DNA from: Methanothrix sp.
GTDB taxonomy: Archaea > Halobacteriota > Methanosarcinia > Methanotrichales > Methanotrichaceae
Assembly: GCF_016706325.1 (NCBI RefSeq)
Contig: NZ_JADJJX010000001.1
Location: forward strand, 1 to 64,000
Reading direction: 5' to 3'
Length of the DNA: 64,000 nucleotides
In this document: positions 27,621 through 35,694 of the stretch, piece by piece
How the letters are laid out: every line of letters begins with the position of its first letter
Position numbering within the stretch: position 1 is the first letter of the stretch
The notes under the pieces: model-generated
The model's database searches: none
What the model saw: only the letters and a program-made list of their open reading frames with translations
Told to the model about the DNA's origin: nothing
Position numbers and translations under genes: made by a program

Positions 27621-28363
27621 AGATTGATGTCAGCAAGAGGCTTCGTGACCTCGATCTCGATGTGAAGCTGTCTGTTTCCAGAGGAGAGATCTTGATGCTG
27701 GTGGGGGACAACGGCAGTGGGAAGACGACGCTTCTGAACCTTGTCGCCGGGCTGGTCACTCCCGACCAGGGAAGGATTCTGCTGGATGGCAGGGCGCTTT
27801 ACGACTCCTTTGCCGGGGTGAACCTGTCTCCAGAGGCAAGGAATGTCGGATATGTCTTCCAAAGCTATGCCCTCTTTCCCCACATGAGCATTTATGATAA
27901 TGTGGCCTTCGGCCTGCGCACTCGTAAGCTCTCGGAGGAGAGGATAGATCTGCTGGTCAGGGATCACCTGCAGGAGGCGGGACTGTGGGAGATCCGGAGG
28001 GCAAAGGCGGCCAAGATCTCCGGCGGACAGAAGCAGCGCGTTGCCCTGGCGAGGGCGCTGATCATCGGGCCGTCTCTCCTCCTGCTGGACGAGCCGCTCT
28101 CAGCCCTGGACATTCGAAAGCAGGCGGTGATGAGAAGGGAGCTGCGGGAGAGGATTCAGAGCTGCAATGTGCCCAGCATCATTGTCAGCCATGATCTGAG
28201 GGACATGGCCAGCATCGGAGATAGAGTCTGCCTCCTGGAAGACGGCCGGATCACCCCGATTGGCAGGGCGGAGATGGAGGAGTGGGCTGGAGGGAGCAGA
28301 GGCAGTATCGAGGGCTCTGGAGGGGGGATGAGTCAGAAGCAATCCCTTCTCTCGCAGATGTGA
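27614..28363 (+). CDS. modC: Molybdate/tungstate ABC transporter, ATPase
   Basis: 249 residues. Walker A GDNGSGKTT, Q-loop VFQSYALFPHMS, signature ISGGQKQRVALARAL, Walker B LLLLDEPLSALD and the switch histidine in IIVSHDLRD are all present. It is shorter than bacterial ModC (no TOBE/Mop domain), as in WtpC-like archaeal versions. I start at ATG 27614, which overlaps the permease stop, rather than at the longer open frame from 27533. The last 30 residues are Gly/Ser-rich and not part of the conserved core. Confidence 0.9.
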   Translation: MLEIDVSKRLRDLDLDVKLSVSRGEILMLVGDNGSGKTTLLNLVAGLVTPDQGRILLDGRALYDSFAGVNLSPEARNVGYVFQSYALFPHMSIYDNVAFGLRTRKLSEERIDLLVRDHLQEAGLWEIRRAKAAKISGGQKQRVALARALIIGPSLLLLDEPLSALDIRKQAVMRRELRERIQSCNVPSIIVSHDLRDMASIGDRVCLLEDGRITPIGRAEMEEWAGGSRGSIEGSGGGMSQKQSLLSQM

Positions 28364-28414
28364 ACAGAGGCTGTTATCGACCACTGCCGCCGGCCTGCAA
28401 AGGCCAGGAGAGAT

Positions 28415-28426
28415 TCGATATAAATG
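28415..28426 (+). promoter_or_regulatory. TATA-like element before the nucleotidyltransferase gene
   Basis: gatataaatgcc lies about 45 bases before ATG 28467, which would give a short leader of about 20 bases containing GATGAG as a weak ribosome site. Confidence 0.4.
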
Positions 28427-28466
28427 CCAAGCTTTTTGAGTCTTTGCCGCCAATAGTCGATGAGAG

Positions 28467-29480
28467 ATGATGGACAATCCAAAGACAGAGGCCAAAATAA
28501 AAACAGAAAAAAAGATAAAGACCGCTGACCAGGAGAAGGCAGAGCTATTCTTAGAGGAGTTCGTCTCCGGACTGAGCAGATCGATGGGCGAAGATATCGA
28601 TTTTATCCTTTTGTTCGGAAGCGCAGCCCGGGGAGAGTTCATCCTGGGAAAGAGCGATGTGGATCTCATCATCCAGACCAAGAGCAGTGCAGGGGTTCGC
28701 AGGGTGGAGAGGTTCGCTGAATCCCTCTTCTGGCAGCTGGATGAGAGGCATGGCATGCAATTTGGCAAGGTGCTCTCAACCGGATCGAGCGAGGGCATCC
28801 TGGAAGGTTCAATCAAGTTTTTAGAGAAGCAGGCCAGGCTCTACAAGCCCTTCGAGGTGTTCGGACCGGACGATATCGATTGGGGGAAAGGATTGATCAA
28901 GCGCCCAGATCTATTGCCGGGCGCCATTCTCGTAGCCAGCCAGCTCACCCTTCTCTACAAGATAAAGCATGAAGGGAAGATCCTCTTCGGCCGGGATATC
29001 CGTCCAGAGATCAACCCCCGTTTCACCTGGTGGGAGAAGCTGAAAGCGATCATGGTGCCCCAGAGCATTGCTTTCGCCTCCATTATCCTGGCGGTGATCC
29101 TGCCCCAGAAGGCAACCGGCCTGGCGGTCAAGGCCCTCTTTTATGAGGTGGAGTCAGCGAACATCTACCAGAGGAGTATGATTCCATCCTCTGATGAGAA
29201 GATGAAGAGCTTTGCTGAAGCATCGCAATTCGAGAACGCTGTCCTGGACAGGGTGCGCTTTCTGCTGGAGAAGAGCCTTGGCCTATCAAGCGAGCAGAAG
29301 CTGGAGCTTCTAAAGAAGGCAGCAGCCATCAAGCGGGAGGGCTTCAGAGGGGGAAGAAAAGATGCATTGAGCTTCTGCCTCATTGTCTTTGGGACCATCT
29401 GGCAGACCAATGCTGCTCTGATCCTGAGGGCGCGGGGCAGCGGATCTCTGGCTGCCAAAGATAAGGATGGGGGCAGCTGA
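28467..29480 (+). CDS. Nucleotidyltransferase-domain protein
   Basis: 337 residues. A charged N-terminal tail (TEAKIKTEKKIKTADQEKAE) is followed by the pol-beta-type nucleotidyltransferase motif LLFGSAARGEF and SDVDLII (residues about 49-73), with two of the metal-binding acids visible in DVD. The remaining 230 residues are mostly helical (LLPGAILVASQLTLLYKIKH, KALFYEVESANIYQRSMIP) and include hydrophobic stretches near 195-220 and 310 that might touch a membrane. It is much longer than minimal MNT antitoxins, and no HEPN partner is adjacent. The substrate is unknown. The gene converges tail to tail with the secreted nuclease; the two stops abut at 29478-29483 with no spacer. Confidence 0.75.
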   Translation: MMDNPKTEAKIKTEKKIKTADQEKAELFLEEFVSGLSRSMGEDIDFILLFGSAARGEFILGKSDVDLIIQTKSSAGVRRVERFAESLFWQLDERHGMQFGKVLSTGSSEGILEGSIKFLEKQARLYKPFEVFGPDDIDWGKGLIKRPDLLPGAILVASQLTLLYKIKHEGKILFGRDIRPEINPRFTWWEKLKAIMVPQSIAFASIILAVILPQKATGLAVKALFYEVESANIYQRSMIPSSDEKMKSFAEASQFENAVLDRVRFLLEKSLGLSSEQKLELLKKAAAIKREGFRGGRKDALSFCLIVFGTIWQTNAALILRARGSGSLAAKDKDGGS

Positions 29481-31295
29481 TCATAAGCTGCTATTCCCAA
29501 GGCTTATTCCTGCAATCAGTGGATCGTGGTCAGAGCAGCGATATTTATCCGGGCTGCTCCAGATGCCACTGTAGCCGCGCTCTGGTGGTTCATCGGCATT
29601 TATATGCCAGATGGTGGCACCGGTTACCTGTTCAGCCAGGCTGGGGCTTGCCAGGAGATGATCCAGCTCCCCCCACTGGCCCTCGTATACATACGAGTAG
29701 GACTCGGCAGGGTGGCGGGAGGCTATCAGGTCCACATATCCAGCATTCCTGAAGGCCTTGATGGGGTCCTCGTTCCGGTATGAGTTCATATCCCCCAGGA
29801 TCAGGTAATCGGGATCATGGCTTCCTGTGGGGTCGGATGAGAGCCAGCGGATCAGCTCATTGGCTGCCTCTGTGCGGTCAGCATTCCAGTACCCCTGGCC
29901 ATCTCCGCGGTCTGCATTATCTCCCTCTGCCCGTGCTCCCTCTCTGGTAGGTTTCTTGGACTTCAGATGGATGACCACCAGGGTGAACCTCTCCTGAGAG
30001 CTGATCTCCTCGAAGGTCTGGGCAAGAGGCTGGCGGTTGCCTGAGAGAGAGGCCCCCTTCGGGGTTGTTGCCGCTCTGCCTGTTGGTCTTATCTTAGTTC
30101 TGTTGTAGATGAATCCCACTGATATCAGGTCGCCGCCCAGCTTTGGCAGTCCCGGATCAATGAACTCATAATTCTGCATGCCCGCCCCATCATCGAGGGC
30201 ATTCAGTCCATCATTCAGGTCGCTGATGGCACTGCTGTTCCCGTAGCCATCGTTCTCGATCTCAATGAGCCCGATCACATCCACCTTCATATCCGCTATG
30301 GCCTGCAGGATCTTAGCTCTCTGCATCTGGAACTCGCTTTTTGATCTGGCTCCTCTTGCCGCCGGAAAGCCGCCTCCAAGCCCGTCGCCATTGAAATAGT
30401 TCTCCAGATTCAGACTGGCGATCCTCAACCTGCCCCCTACAGGCTCGGGGTTTTCCGGCCGGGGATTGGATATGATGATTTCAGAGATGTTCAAGGGCTC
30501 TATCTTATAGTTCCCGTAGCTGTAGCTCATTATCCCCGTAATTCCCCGGATGGTATCTCCGCAGCGGACGGTCTTCGGGAAGGGATAAGATTCGGGATAC
30601 CTTCGGCCGCTGCCGTCATCGAGGATTATAATGCTGCGCCGGTTCAACTCCTGAATCCCTGCTGCGGGGGCCCCGGGCTGGGCCACGTTGGTGGGGATAG
30701 GCAGCCGGGAGTGAGGAGACAGGCTCAGCTCTCCGTACCGGGAGAGGTTCCCAATATCGGTTATGACAAGATCCTGCGGGAGCATCAGGAGCATTCCTTC
30801 ATATCGCTCCATCTCCGGACACAGTCTCACTGAGTCCTGCGCCAGAGGCAAAATGAGCTCATGGGCGGTCAATGCACTCTCTTTCCCGCCCCGGTCAGAC
30901 TTTTTTATCTCTTTCAGCCTCATCTGAGTCAGGCCATGATACTCCTCGATATCCCCCCTGGCCAGGACTGTATCCCCTATAGAGATGCCCTCCTTCTCTC
31001 CCAGCCGCCCGGGATCGTAGATGAAGAGGCCTTCCGAGGTCAGGATATTATCGTCTATATCACAGTCCTCTTCCTGGACGAAGAATCCTTCCAGTCTATC
31101 CGATCCTTGAAATATACCAGTGACAGTAGCCTCTATCAAGACCTCTTTTCCCTCCAGCGGGCTTGATAGCCCATCTCCCTGAATGTCATGAATCATGGTC
31201 AGGCCATCTGTTATTGATCCTCTGTCCGGAGAAGGAGAAGCGACTGCTGCGATCATAGCCAAAAAAACAAGGATAAGCGATAGGTTCAAATTCAT
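29481..31295 (-). CDS. Secreted endonuclease/exonuclease/phosphatase-family nuclease
   Basis: 604 residues with an N-terminal signal peptide (NLSLILVFLAMIAAVASPS). Residues about 30-290 hold OB-fold-like domains as in ExeM/NucH-type extracellular DNases (VLIEATVTGIFQGSDRLEGF, FVQEEDCDIDDN). Residues 300-604 hold the EEP catalytic domain with ASLNLENYFNGD, VIGLIEIENDGYG, FTLVVIHLKSK, LILGDMNSYRNEDP and KYRCSDHDPLIAG, so the metal-binding Glu, Asp, Asn and His are present. It should act outside the cell on DNA or nucleotides. Start ATG 31295 has GGAGG about eight bases ahead. A long 16-bp repeat array lies upstream. Confidence 0.85.
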   Translation of the reverse strand: MNLNLSLILVFLAMIAAVASPSPDRGSITDGLTMIHDIQGDGLSSPLEGKEVLIEATVTGIFQGSDRLEGFFVQEEDCDIDDNILTSEGLFIYDPGRLGEKEGISIGDTVLARGDIEEYHGLTQMRLKEIKKSDRGGKESALTAHELILPLAQDSVRLCPEMERYEGMLLMLPQDLVITDIGNLSRYGELSLSPHSRLPIPTNVAQPGAPAAGIQELNRRSIIILDDGSGRRYPESYPFPKTVRCGDTIRGITGIMSYSYGNYKIEPLNISEIIISNPRPENPEPVGGRLRIASLNLENYFNGDGLGGGFPAARGARSKSEFQMQRAKILQAIADMKVDVIGLIEIENDGYGNSSAISDLNDGLNALDDGAGMQNYEFIDPGLPKLGGDLISVGFIYNRTKIRPTGRAATTPKGASLSGNRQPLAQTFEEISSQERFTLVVIHLKSKKPTREGARAEGDNADRGDGQGYWNADRTEAANELIRWLSSDPTGSHDPDYLILGDMNSYRNEDPIKAFRNAGYVDLIASRHPAESYSYVYEGQWGELDHLLASPSLAEQVTGATIWHINADEPPERGYSGIWSSPDKYRCSDHDPLIAGISLGNSSL

Positions 31296-31359
31296 TCCAT
31301 CCCTCCAATAAGGACTAAGGCCTTTTCAAGCTCATCGGCTCTATTTCATTTCTCATTCT

Positions 31360-31632
31360 GATCGCTGCCTGTTCTGGTTGCTGCCTGTTCTGATTGCTGC
31401 CTGTTCTGATTGCTGCCTGTTCTGATTGCTGCCTGTTCTGATTGCTGCCTGTTCTGATTGCTGCCTGTTCTGATTGCTGCCTGTTCTGATTGCTGCCTGT
31501 TCTGATTGCTGCCTGTTCTGATTGCTGCCTGTTCTGATTGCTGCCTGTTCTGATTGCTGCCTGTTCTGATTGCTGCCTGTTCTGATTGCTGCCTGTTCTG
31601 ATTGCTGCCTGTTCTGATTGCTGCTCATTCTG
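31360..31632. repeat. 16-bp tandem repeat, about 17 near-perfect copies
   Basis: The unit attgctgcctgttctg is repeated about 17 times with only the end copies varying. Because 16 is not a multiple of three, all three frames of the minus strand stay open and give an apparent QNRQQSEQAAIRTGS protein; I treat that as an artefact. The array lies 65 bases upstream of the secreted nuclease gene, on its promoter side. Confidence 0.97.
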
Positions 31633-31963
31633 ATCCCGGGGATGCATTCTCCTTTTTTGTATCTTTTTTGTCTTTGTGCCGAAATAGGCATCCTTGAGCC
31701 ACCACAATGGCACAAGACAGCATGATTCTTTTTTTAGAGGGCTGATGAGGGAATCGCATCCGAAGGATGTAATGGTTGCAGGATAGTGATTATAATATCG
31801 TTTTCATAGCAAGAAGGCATATTCTGGCCAATGATTTTAAATAATCTTCATGACAAGTTGCAAAGGCGAGGAGAACTGGCCTGAGGTTTAGAGCAGAGAG
31901 GCCGGAATAACAATGGAGACTTGGAGGTGGGAAAGCCATTGATGCCCTTCCGGCCAGGCCATC
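31633..31963. other. Intergenic stretch behind the repeat array
   Basis: 330 bases between the 16-bp array and the end of the winged-helix gene. It is AT-rich around 31780-31850 (ttataatatcg, tgattttaaataatc) and could contain the promoter of the nuclease gene or of an unknown transcript. No gene recognised. Confidence 0.4.
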
Positions 31964-32431
31964 TCATCTGCCCTCTGCTCTTCTCTTTTCATAGCCATTC
32001 TGTCGCTGATAATTGTGATTTGGCAGCATCTCCTGCTCGACTGGCTCTATCAGTCTATACTGGCGATTGTTTCTGTTCCCTCTCCTTTCCAGCAGACCAT
32101 CGCGATTCATTCTGGACAGGTACGTGGAGACTGTGCTGAGCTTTATGTCATCGGCTATCGTCTCATACCTCTCTCTCAGCTCCTGAGAGTTAAACCAGGT
32201 ATTGGAAAATTCATATTTGATGAACTTCTCCAGGCGGTTCATGAGGGTGCCACCGCTGCTGTAATCGGGTATATGCGCTATTGCAGCCCGTTCCTCCTTG
32301 CCTTCGAAGATGCTGGAAGCGGAGAGAAAGCCTATGATCTTCTCCCTCAAAGCCTCTTTATCCATATTCTGCGACTCGAATTCATATGATGATTTAAGTC
32401 CGCCATCCTCGATCTCAATCCGGATCCTCAT
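31964..32431 (-). CDS. Small protein with winged-helix DNA-binding domain
   Basis: 155 residues. The first 35 residues form a short acidic domain (RIRIEIEDGGLKSSYEFESQ). Residues about 62-125 have the pattern of a winged helix: FIKYEFSNTWFNSQELRERY, then STVSTYLSRMNRDGLLERRG as recognition helix plus wing, and NNRQYRLIE as the last strand. It is likely a transcriptional regulator or a genome-defence accessory protein, cytoplasmic, without a visible sensor domain. It stands alone in a gene-poor region, so neighbours give no hint about its targets. Confidence 0.6.
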   Translation of the reverse strand: MRIRIEIEDGGLKSSYEFESQNMDKEALREKIIGFLSASSIFEGKEERAAIAHIPDYSSGGTLMNRLEKFIKYEFSNTWFNSQELRERYETIADDIKLSTVSTYLSRMNRDGLLERRGNRNNRQYRLIEPVEQEMLPNHNYQRQNGYEKRRAEGR

Positions 32432-33817
32432 CCTCTCCTCCCGCTCCCCTCCAGCATAACATCCGCCATATCATCTTCCAGATATCAATGCCAGATTTGG
32501 AAGGGATATGCCCCTGCCGGATACAGGAGACCCTTCGAGGTCGAACTTCCCGTTCATCATCCTGGAGAGTCCCAATTGATTGCCTCTTTCCAGGTCCATC
32601 TGCAGTGTAAATAGCTTGATCTGCCCTCTCATCATCCTCCCCTCCGCAAATCCATCATCGCTGGATCCGATCTCTGATTTCCTCTCGTGCCATCCCCTTT
32701 GTTCAACAGGCAGGCAGGCTGAGCAATAGACCCGGTCTCCCTTAAAACCAGGCTATGTCTTTTTTGTTGGCATACGCTGCCTGTCACTACTGATGCGCCA
32801 CAATCCCGGCTCTGCCTCCAGATTCTCATTGCCGTCCCTTTCCAGCAATGAGCGCCTTGGTCTTATCCAGGCAGAGGATCATCTTCAACCCATTCACAGG
32901 CCGTCCCTTCCCGGCTATGAACAGTCGTTTAGACAGATGATCGAACCAGGACTCTGTATGCACTCCTTCATGCTACCCCTTGTGCCATTATCTATAGGAA
33001 GTGAATTGGTTGTGAAGCGTCTAGACCAACCATCGAAAGACCATTCCCAGATCATCGATATCCCCTTCATTGCTACTCCCGATGCCATCCCTTCTTGGTG
33101 CACGTTATAGTCGGACTGTGGTGAACTTGCCGCCAGGAACCGGGAGTTCCACCACAATGTTTATGGCGGAACAGACGGACCCTACGCTCAGGGCATATTC
33201 ACCATACGCGCTCCTCACTTCCCAGATATGCTTTTAAGGTTCATCCATCCCCTCAGACGAATAACCCCTCCATCCGCCCCGTCCCGATGTATTTGGACAG
33301 GTTGTCTGGCCTTTCTGGCACAATATTAACCTTATTTTTGTGGTATATAAAACTTTCTAATAGTCGATAGTTGTAGTTAATAGCTTAAAACAAGTATTTT
33401 GGTTTATTTAAGCAAATAAAGCTCTAATAGTAGTCTGAATAGTATTTCACACAAAAGCCATTTGACGGTTAAATCCGGGCAAAATGTATTGTGAAAAGGA
33501 AGTTCAGGCGACTACTATTAGGACGATACGCTATCAGTAAAGCTGATTTTTTTGCGCGGCGGAGTTTTTCAGCTGTGAAATCGTTTCACAAAGGCCTCCT
33601 AATGCCGAAATTTTTGAGAGATGATCTATTCACACTGCAATCATGGCAAAAAATTTGGTTTGGTCGTGCGCGCAGAGCATGCAGAATCGGGGGCGTAGAT
33701 GAGATATTGAGATCGTCACCGCCACACCAAAATCCGATGAGATGAAAGGCGCGCAGAATTTTCAGGGATTGAGTTGGGTGGCCGATTGCAGACCGCAGCC
33801 AAGGAATTTAAAAAGGT
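32432..33817. other. Gene-poor region with possible decayed coding sequence
   Basis: About 1.4 kb without a convincing intact gene. Between 32460 and 33290 short stretches look protein-like in several frames on both strands (on the plus strand HHNVYGGTDGPYAQGIFTIR near 33154; on the minus strand GRPVNGLKMILCLDKTKALI near 32850), as expected of one or more shattered genes, but I cannot name them. From 33300 the composition becomes AT-rich, with several inverted repeats (separate entry). An 84-codon frame at 33491-33745 has no ribosome site and an unlikely composition. Confidence 0.5.
33424..33521. mobile_element. 98-bp inverted-repeat unit, possible small mobile-element remnant
   Basis: ctaatagtagtc at 33424-33435 is matched exactly in reverse by gactactattag at 33510-33521. 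Inside, tttcacac and tgtgaaaa form an inner pair, and 60 bases downstream gtgaaatcgtttcac is a perfect palindrome using the same half-site. No transposase gene is attached. It could be a miniature inverted-repeat element or a structured regulatory site. Confidence 0.4.
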
Positions 33818-33949
33818 TTATGATGCCTGATGGGGCTCGAAATATTCATCTATCAACCAGTCGCCAACCTCCTTGAGATACCTGCGTCTTCGCTCATCTT
33901 CAGCAATCAACTGAAAAACCTCGGAGATATTCTCGTCCATCGGACTCAT
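33818..33949 (-). CDS. Small 43-residue protein, unknown
   Basis: An open frame from ATG 33949 to TAA 33818 encodes MSPMDENISEVFQLIAEDE, then RRRRYLKEVGDWLIDEYFEP and HQAS. The composition is protein-like: amphipathic, charged, no rare residues. It could be a DNA-binding or antitoxin-like peptide. There is no clear ribosome site and no recognised family, so the call is tentative. Confidence 0.35.
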   Translation of the reverse strand: MSPMDENISEVFQLIAEDERRRRYLKEVGDWLIDEYFEPHQAS

Positions 33950-34009
33950 CTATTCGCTTACGGCATTTAAACCTATCGTACCTGAGCTACACATATCTTG
34001 GCTATGCAT

Positions 34010-34125
34010 ATCAGGCCACACATATCTGAGCTGTACATACCGGAGCTGTGCATATCGGAGCTATGCATATCGGAGCTATGCATATCGGTGCTGTACATAT
34101 CGGAGCTATGCATATCGGAGTTGAA
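34010..34125. repeat. 15-bp tandem repeat behind the phosphatase-like gene
   Basis: The unit cggagctatgcatat (variants with gctgtacatat) is repeated about seven times and stops nine bases before the end of the minus-strand phosphatase-like gene. Confidence 0.92.
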
Positions 34126-34133
34126 TTATGGAA

Positions 34134-34919
34134 TCACGGCCCGTTTTCATCAATCTGCCCTCTTTTTCTCCTTCCTCTGGCCAGGATGAGAGCAACACGG
34201 AGTGGCTCAAAGCTCCTCTTCAAGGGCCCGGCATGAATGGGATGATCTCCGCAGATCATCAAAAGGGTCTTCTCATCTGCCTCTTCTGCAATCTCTCCCA
34301 GGAAACGATCGATATTCAATGCCGCATTGCGAATGCCAGCCCACTCCCGTCCCAGGTGAACGCTTTTATCGATCCCAATGAAATAGGAGACTAGAAGTCT
34401 GGGGTTCTCTCGCAGGGATTGAACGGTCATCTGGCAGGCCTTCTGGTCGAACTCCTCCGGAGGGATGCGGTCAGATATTCCATGGATGATCTCGATCAGG
34501 CCCTCATAGACCTCTGCACCATTGCTCTCCATTATCACTGCTGACTTCAGGCCGGCAGCGCTGGCTATCTCCGGCAGGCTGGGAATGCTTGAGCTCTTCG
34601 CCCCCTCCTTATCGAAGATCTGGTGGTGCTCAGGCAGCAGCCCGCTCAGAATGCTGGCTATAGCAGGGGTGGTGTGATTGGAGACTGCTCTGGCTTGGAG
34701 AAGAAGCCCATCATCGATAAGCCGGGCTGTATTCTTCATCCGAGGCAGCAGATAGAGCATCAGATCGTACCCCAGGCTGTCCACTATTATGATGGCGGCA
34801 TTCCTGCAGCCCCACCCCTCCACCAGGTCGATTGGCTGACCATCACTGGCAGGCAGATCTACCCCCAGCAGCCGGGCGGCTGTAGGTGCTATATCAAGCT
34901 GACTGAAGGGCGAAGTCAT
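34134..34919 (-). CDS. Alkaline-phosphatase-superfamily protein, N-terminus uncertain
   Basis: 261 residues from ATG 34919. AAIIIVDSLGYDLMLYLLPR carries the first metal-binding aspartate, NHTTPAIASILSGLLPEHH contains the catalytic Thr region, and SYFIGIDKSVHLGREWAG plus LLMICGDHPIHAG carry the later Asp/His ligands. The fold matches type I phosphodiesterase / nucleotide-pyrophosphatase-like enzymes. The open frame continues upstream of 34919 (EKIILCGDNAPDRIF), so the protein once started further out; the 15-bp repeat at 34985-35140 sits where the start should be. The substrate is unknown and no signal peptide is visible. Confidence 0.7.
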   Translation of the reverse strand: MTSPFSQLDIAPTAARLLGVDLPASDGQPIDLVEGWGCRNAAIIIVDSLGYDLMLYLLPRMKNTARLIDDGLLLQARAVSNHTTPAIASILSGLLPEHHQIFDKEGAKSSSIPSLPEIASAAGLKSAVIMESNGAEVYEGLIEIIHGISDRIPPEEFDQKACQMTVQSLRENPRLLVSYFIGIDKSVHLGREWAGIRNAALNIDRFLGEIAEEADEKTLLMICGDHPIHAGPLKRSFEPLRVALILARGRRKRGQIDENGP

Positions 34920-34984
34920 GAATATCCGATCCGGTGCATTGTCTCCACATAAGATGATCTTCTCTATATTCTCCGCATATATAC

Positions 34985-35140
34985 CATCTTTGCATACATC
35001 ATCTTCACATCTTTACATATATCATCCTTGCATACATCATCTTTGCATGTATCATCCTTGCATGTATCATCTTTGCATGTATCATCCTTGCATGTATCAT
35101 CCTTGCTTACATCATCTTTGCATGTATCGTCTTTGTAAAC
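34985..35140. repeat. 15-bp tandem repeat before the phosphatase-like gene
   Basis: The unit catgtatcatccttg / catacatcatctttg is repeated about ten times. On the minus strand it reads as KDDTC or KDDVC pentapeptides in an open frame from 35194 that changes register before reaching the phosphatase frame. It is different in sequence from the 15-bp repeat at the other end of the same gene. Confidence 0.92.
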
Positions 35141-35245
35141 TTCGCTTACAGATCTTAGCATACACATCCAGCAGCGTGACCGGCATGATGACAAGCCCCC
35201 TTCGCTGCTCTTAAATAAGAAAAGGGAAAAACAGAGGCTTGAGAC

Positions 35246-35638
35246 ATGATAGCAGAAAAAGTCCCCCGGTTAATTCTCATGGCCATGATGATCTGGGTAC
35301 TGGGGGAGGCTATGGCCTTGAATGTTATAGAGTACAGCCACAACGTTGCTGGAACGGGCACAGTCATGACCGACTTCGATATAGGCTCGGCGGAGAGCAC
35401 AAAAGCCATAGGAGAGGTTCACGGCACAGGAGAGGTTGTGAACAGGTATCTCTTTCAATCCAACCACTCCCAGAATGTCACCATTTTGAATCAGCTCCTC
35501 TTCACCAAAGCCAAGCCATCCAATGAAACCCTCATCAATAGATACCCCAGGATGGAGAGAAGACCGGGAAGCTTCAGGCTTCTGGGAATGCCCTGGTCAG
35601 GAAAGATAGATTCCATCGATGCAAAAATTGGCCCATAG
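35246..35638 (+). CDS. Secreted protein of unknown function
   Basis: 130 residues with a clear signal peptide (LILMAMMIWVLGEAMA, cleavage before LNVIEY). The mature part is short, polar and beta-rich (YSHNVAGTGTVMTDFDIGSA, NRYLFQSNHSQNVTILNQLL) with three potential N-glycosylation sequons (NHS, NVT, NET). It resembles in style the secreted protein at 37.1-37.6 kb. It lies 57 bases before the RecJ-like gene, on the same strand. Confidence 0.65.
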   Translation: MIAEKVPRLILMAMMIWVLGEAMALNVIEYSHNVAGTGTVMTDFDIGSAESTKAIGEVHGTGEVVNRYLFQSNHSQNVTILNQLLFTKAKPSNETLINRYPRMERRPGSFRLLGMPWSGKIDSIDAKIGP

Positions 35639-35663
35639 AATCATCTTCGCCCCAGGCCAAAGA

Positions 35664-35674
35664 TTTATAAATAT
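35664..35674 (+). promoter_or_regulatory. TATA box placing the RecJ-like start as leaderless
   Basis: tttataaatat lies about 26 bases before ATG 35695. That is the usual distance from TATA box to transcription start, and no ribosome site is present between them, so the RecJ-like messenger is probably leaderless. Confidence 0.6.
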
Positions 35675-35694
35675 TCCTTAAAATTGTAATAGAT

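Noticed and set aside
31360..31632. Possible CRISPR array
   Set aside because: The 16-bp units are directly adjacent with no unique spacers, and no cas genes are near. The same holds for the other tandem repeats.
31315..31715. Two long overlapping minus-strand open frames rich in Gln/Asn/Arg/Ala
   Set aside because: They exist only because a 16-bp repeat without stop codons keeps all three frames open. The flanking residues have no family features and no ribosome site.
33491..33745. 84-codon plus-strand open frame
   Set aside because: It covers several inverted repeats, has no ribosome site and an improbable Arg/Phe-rich composition.
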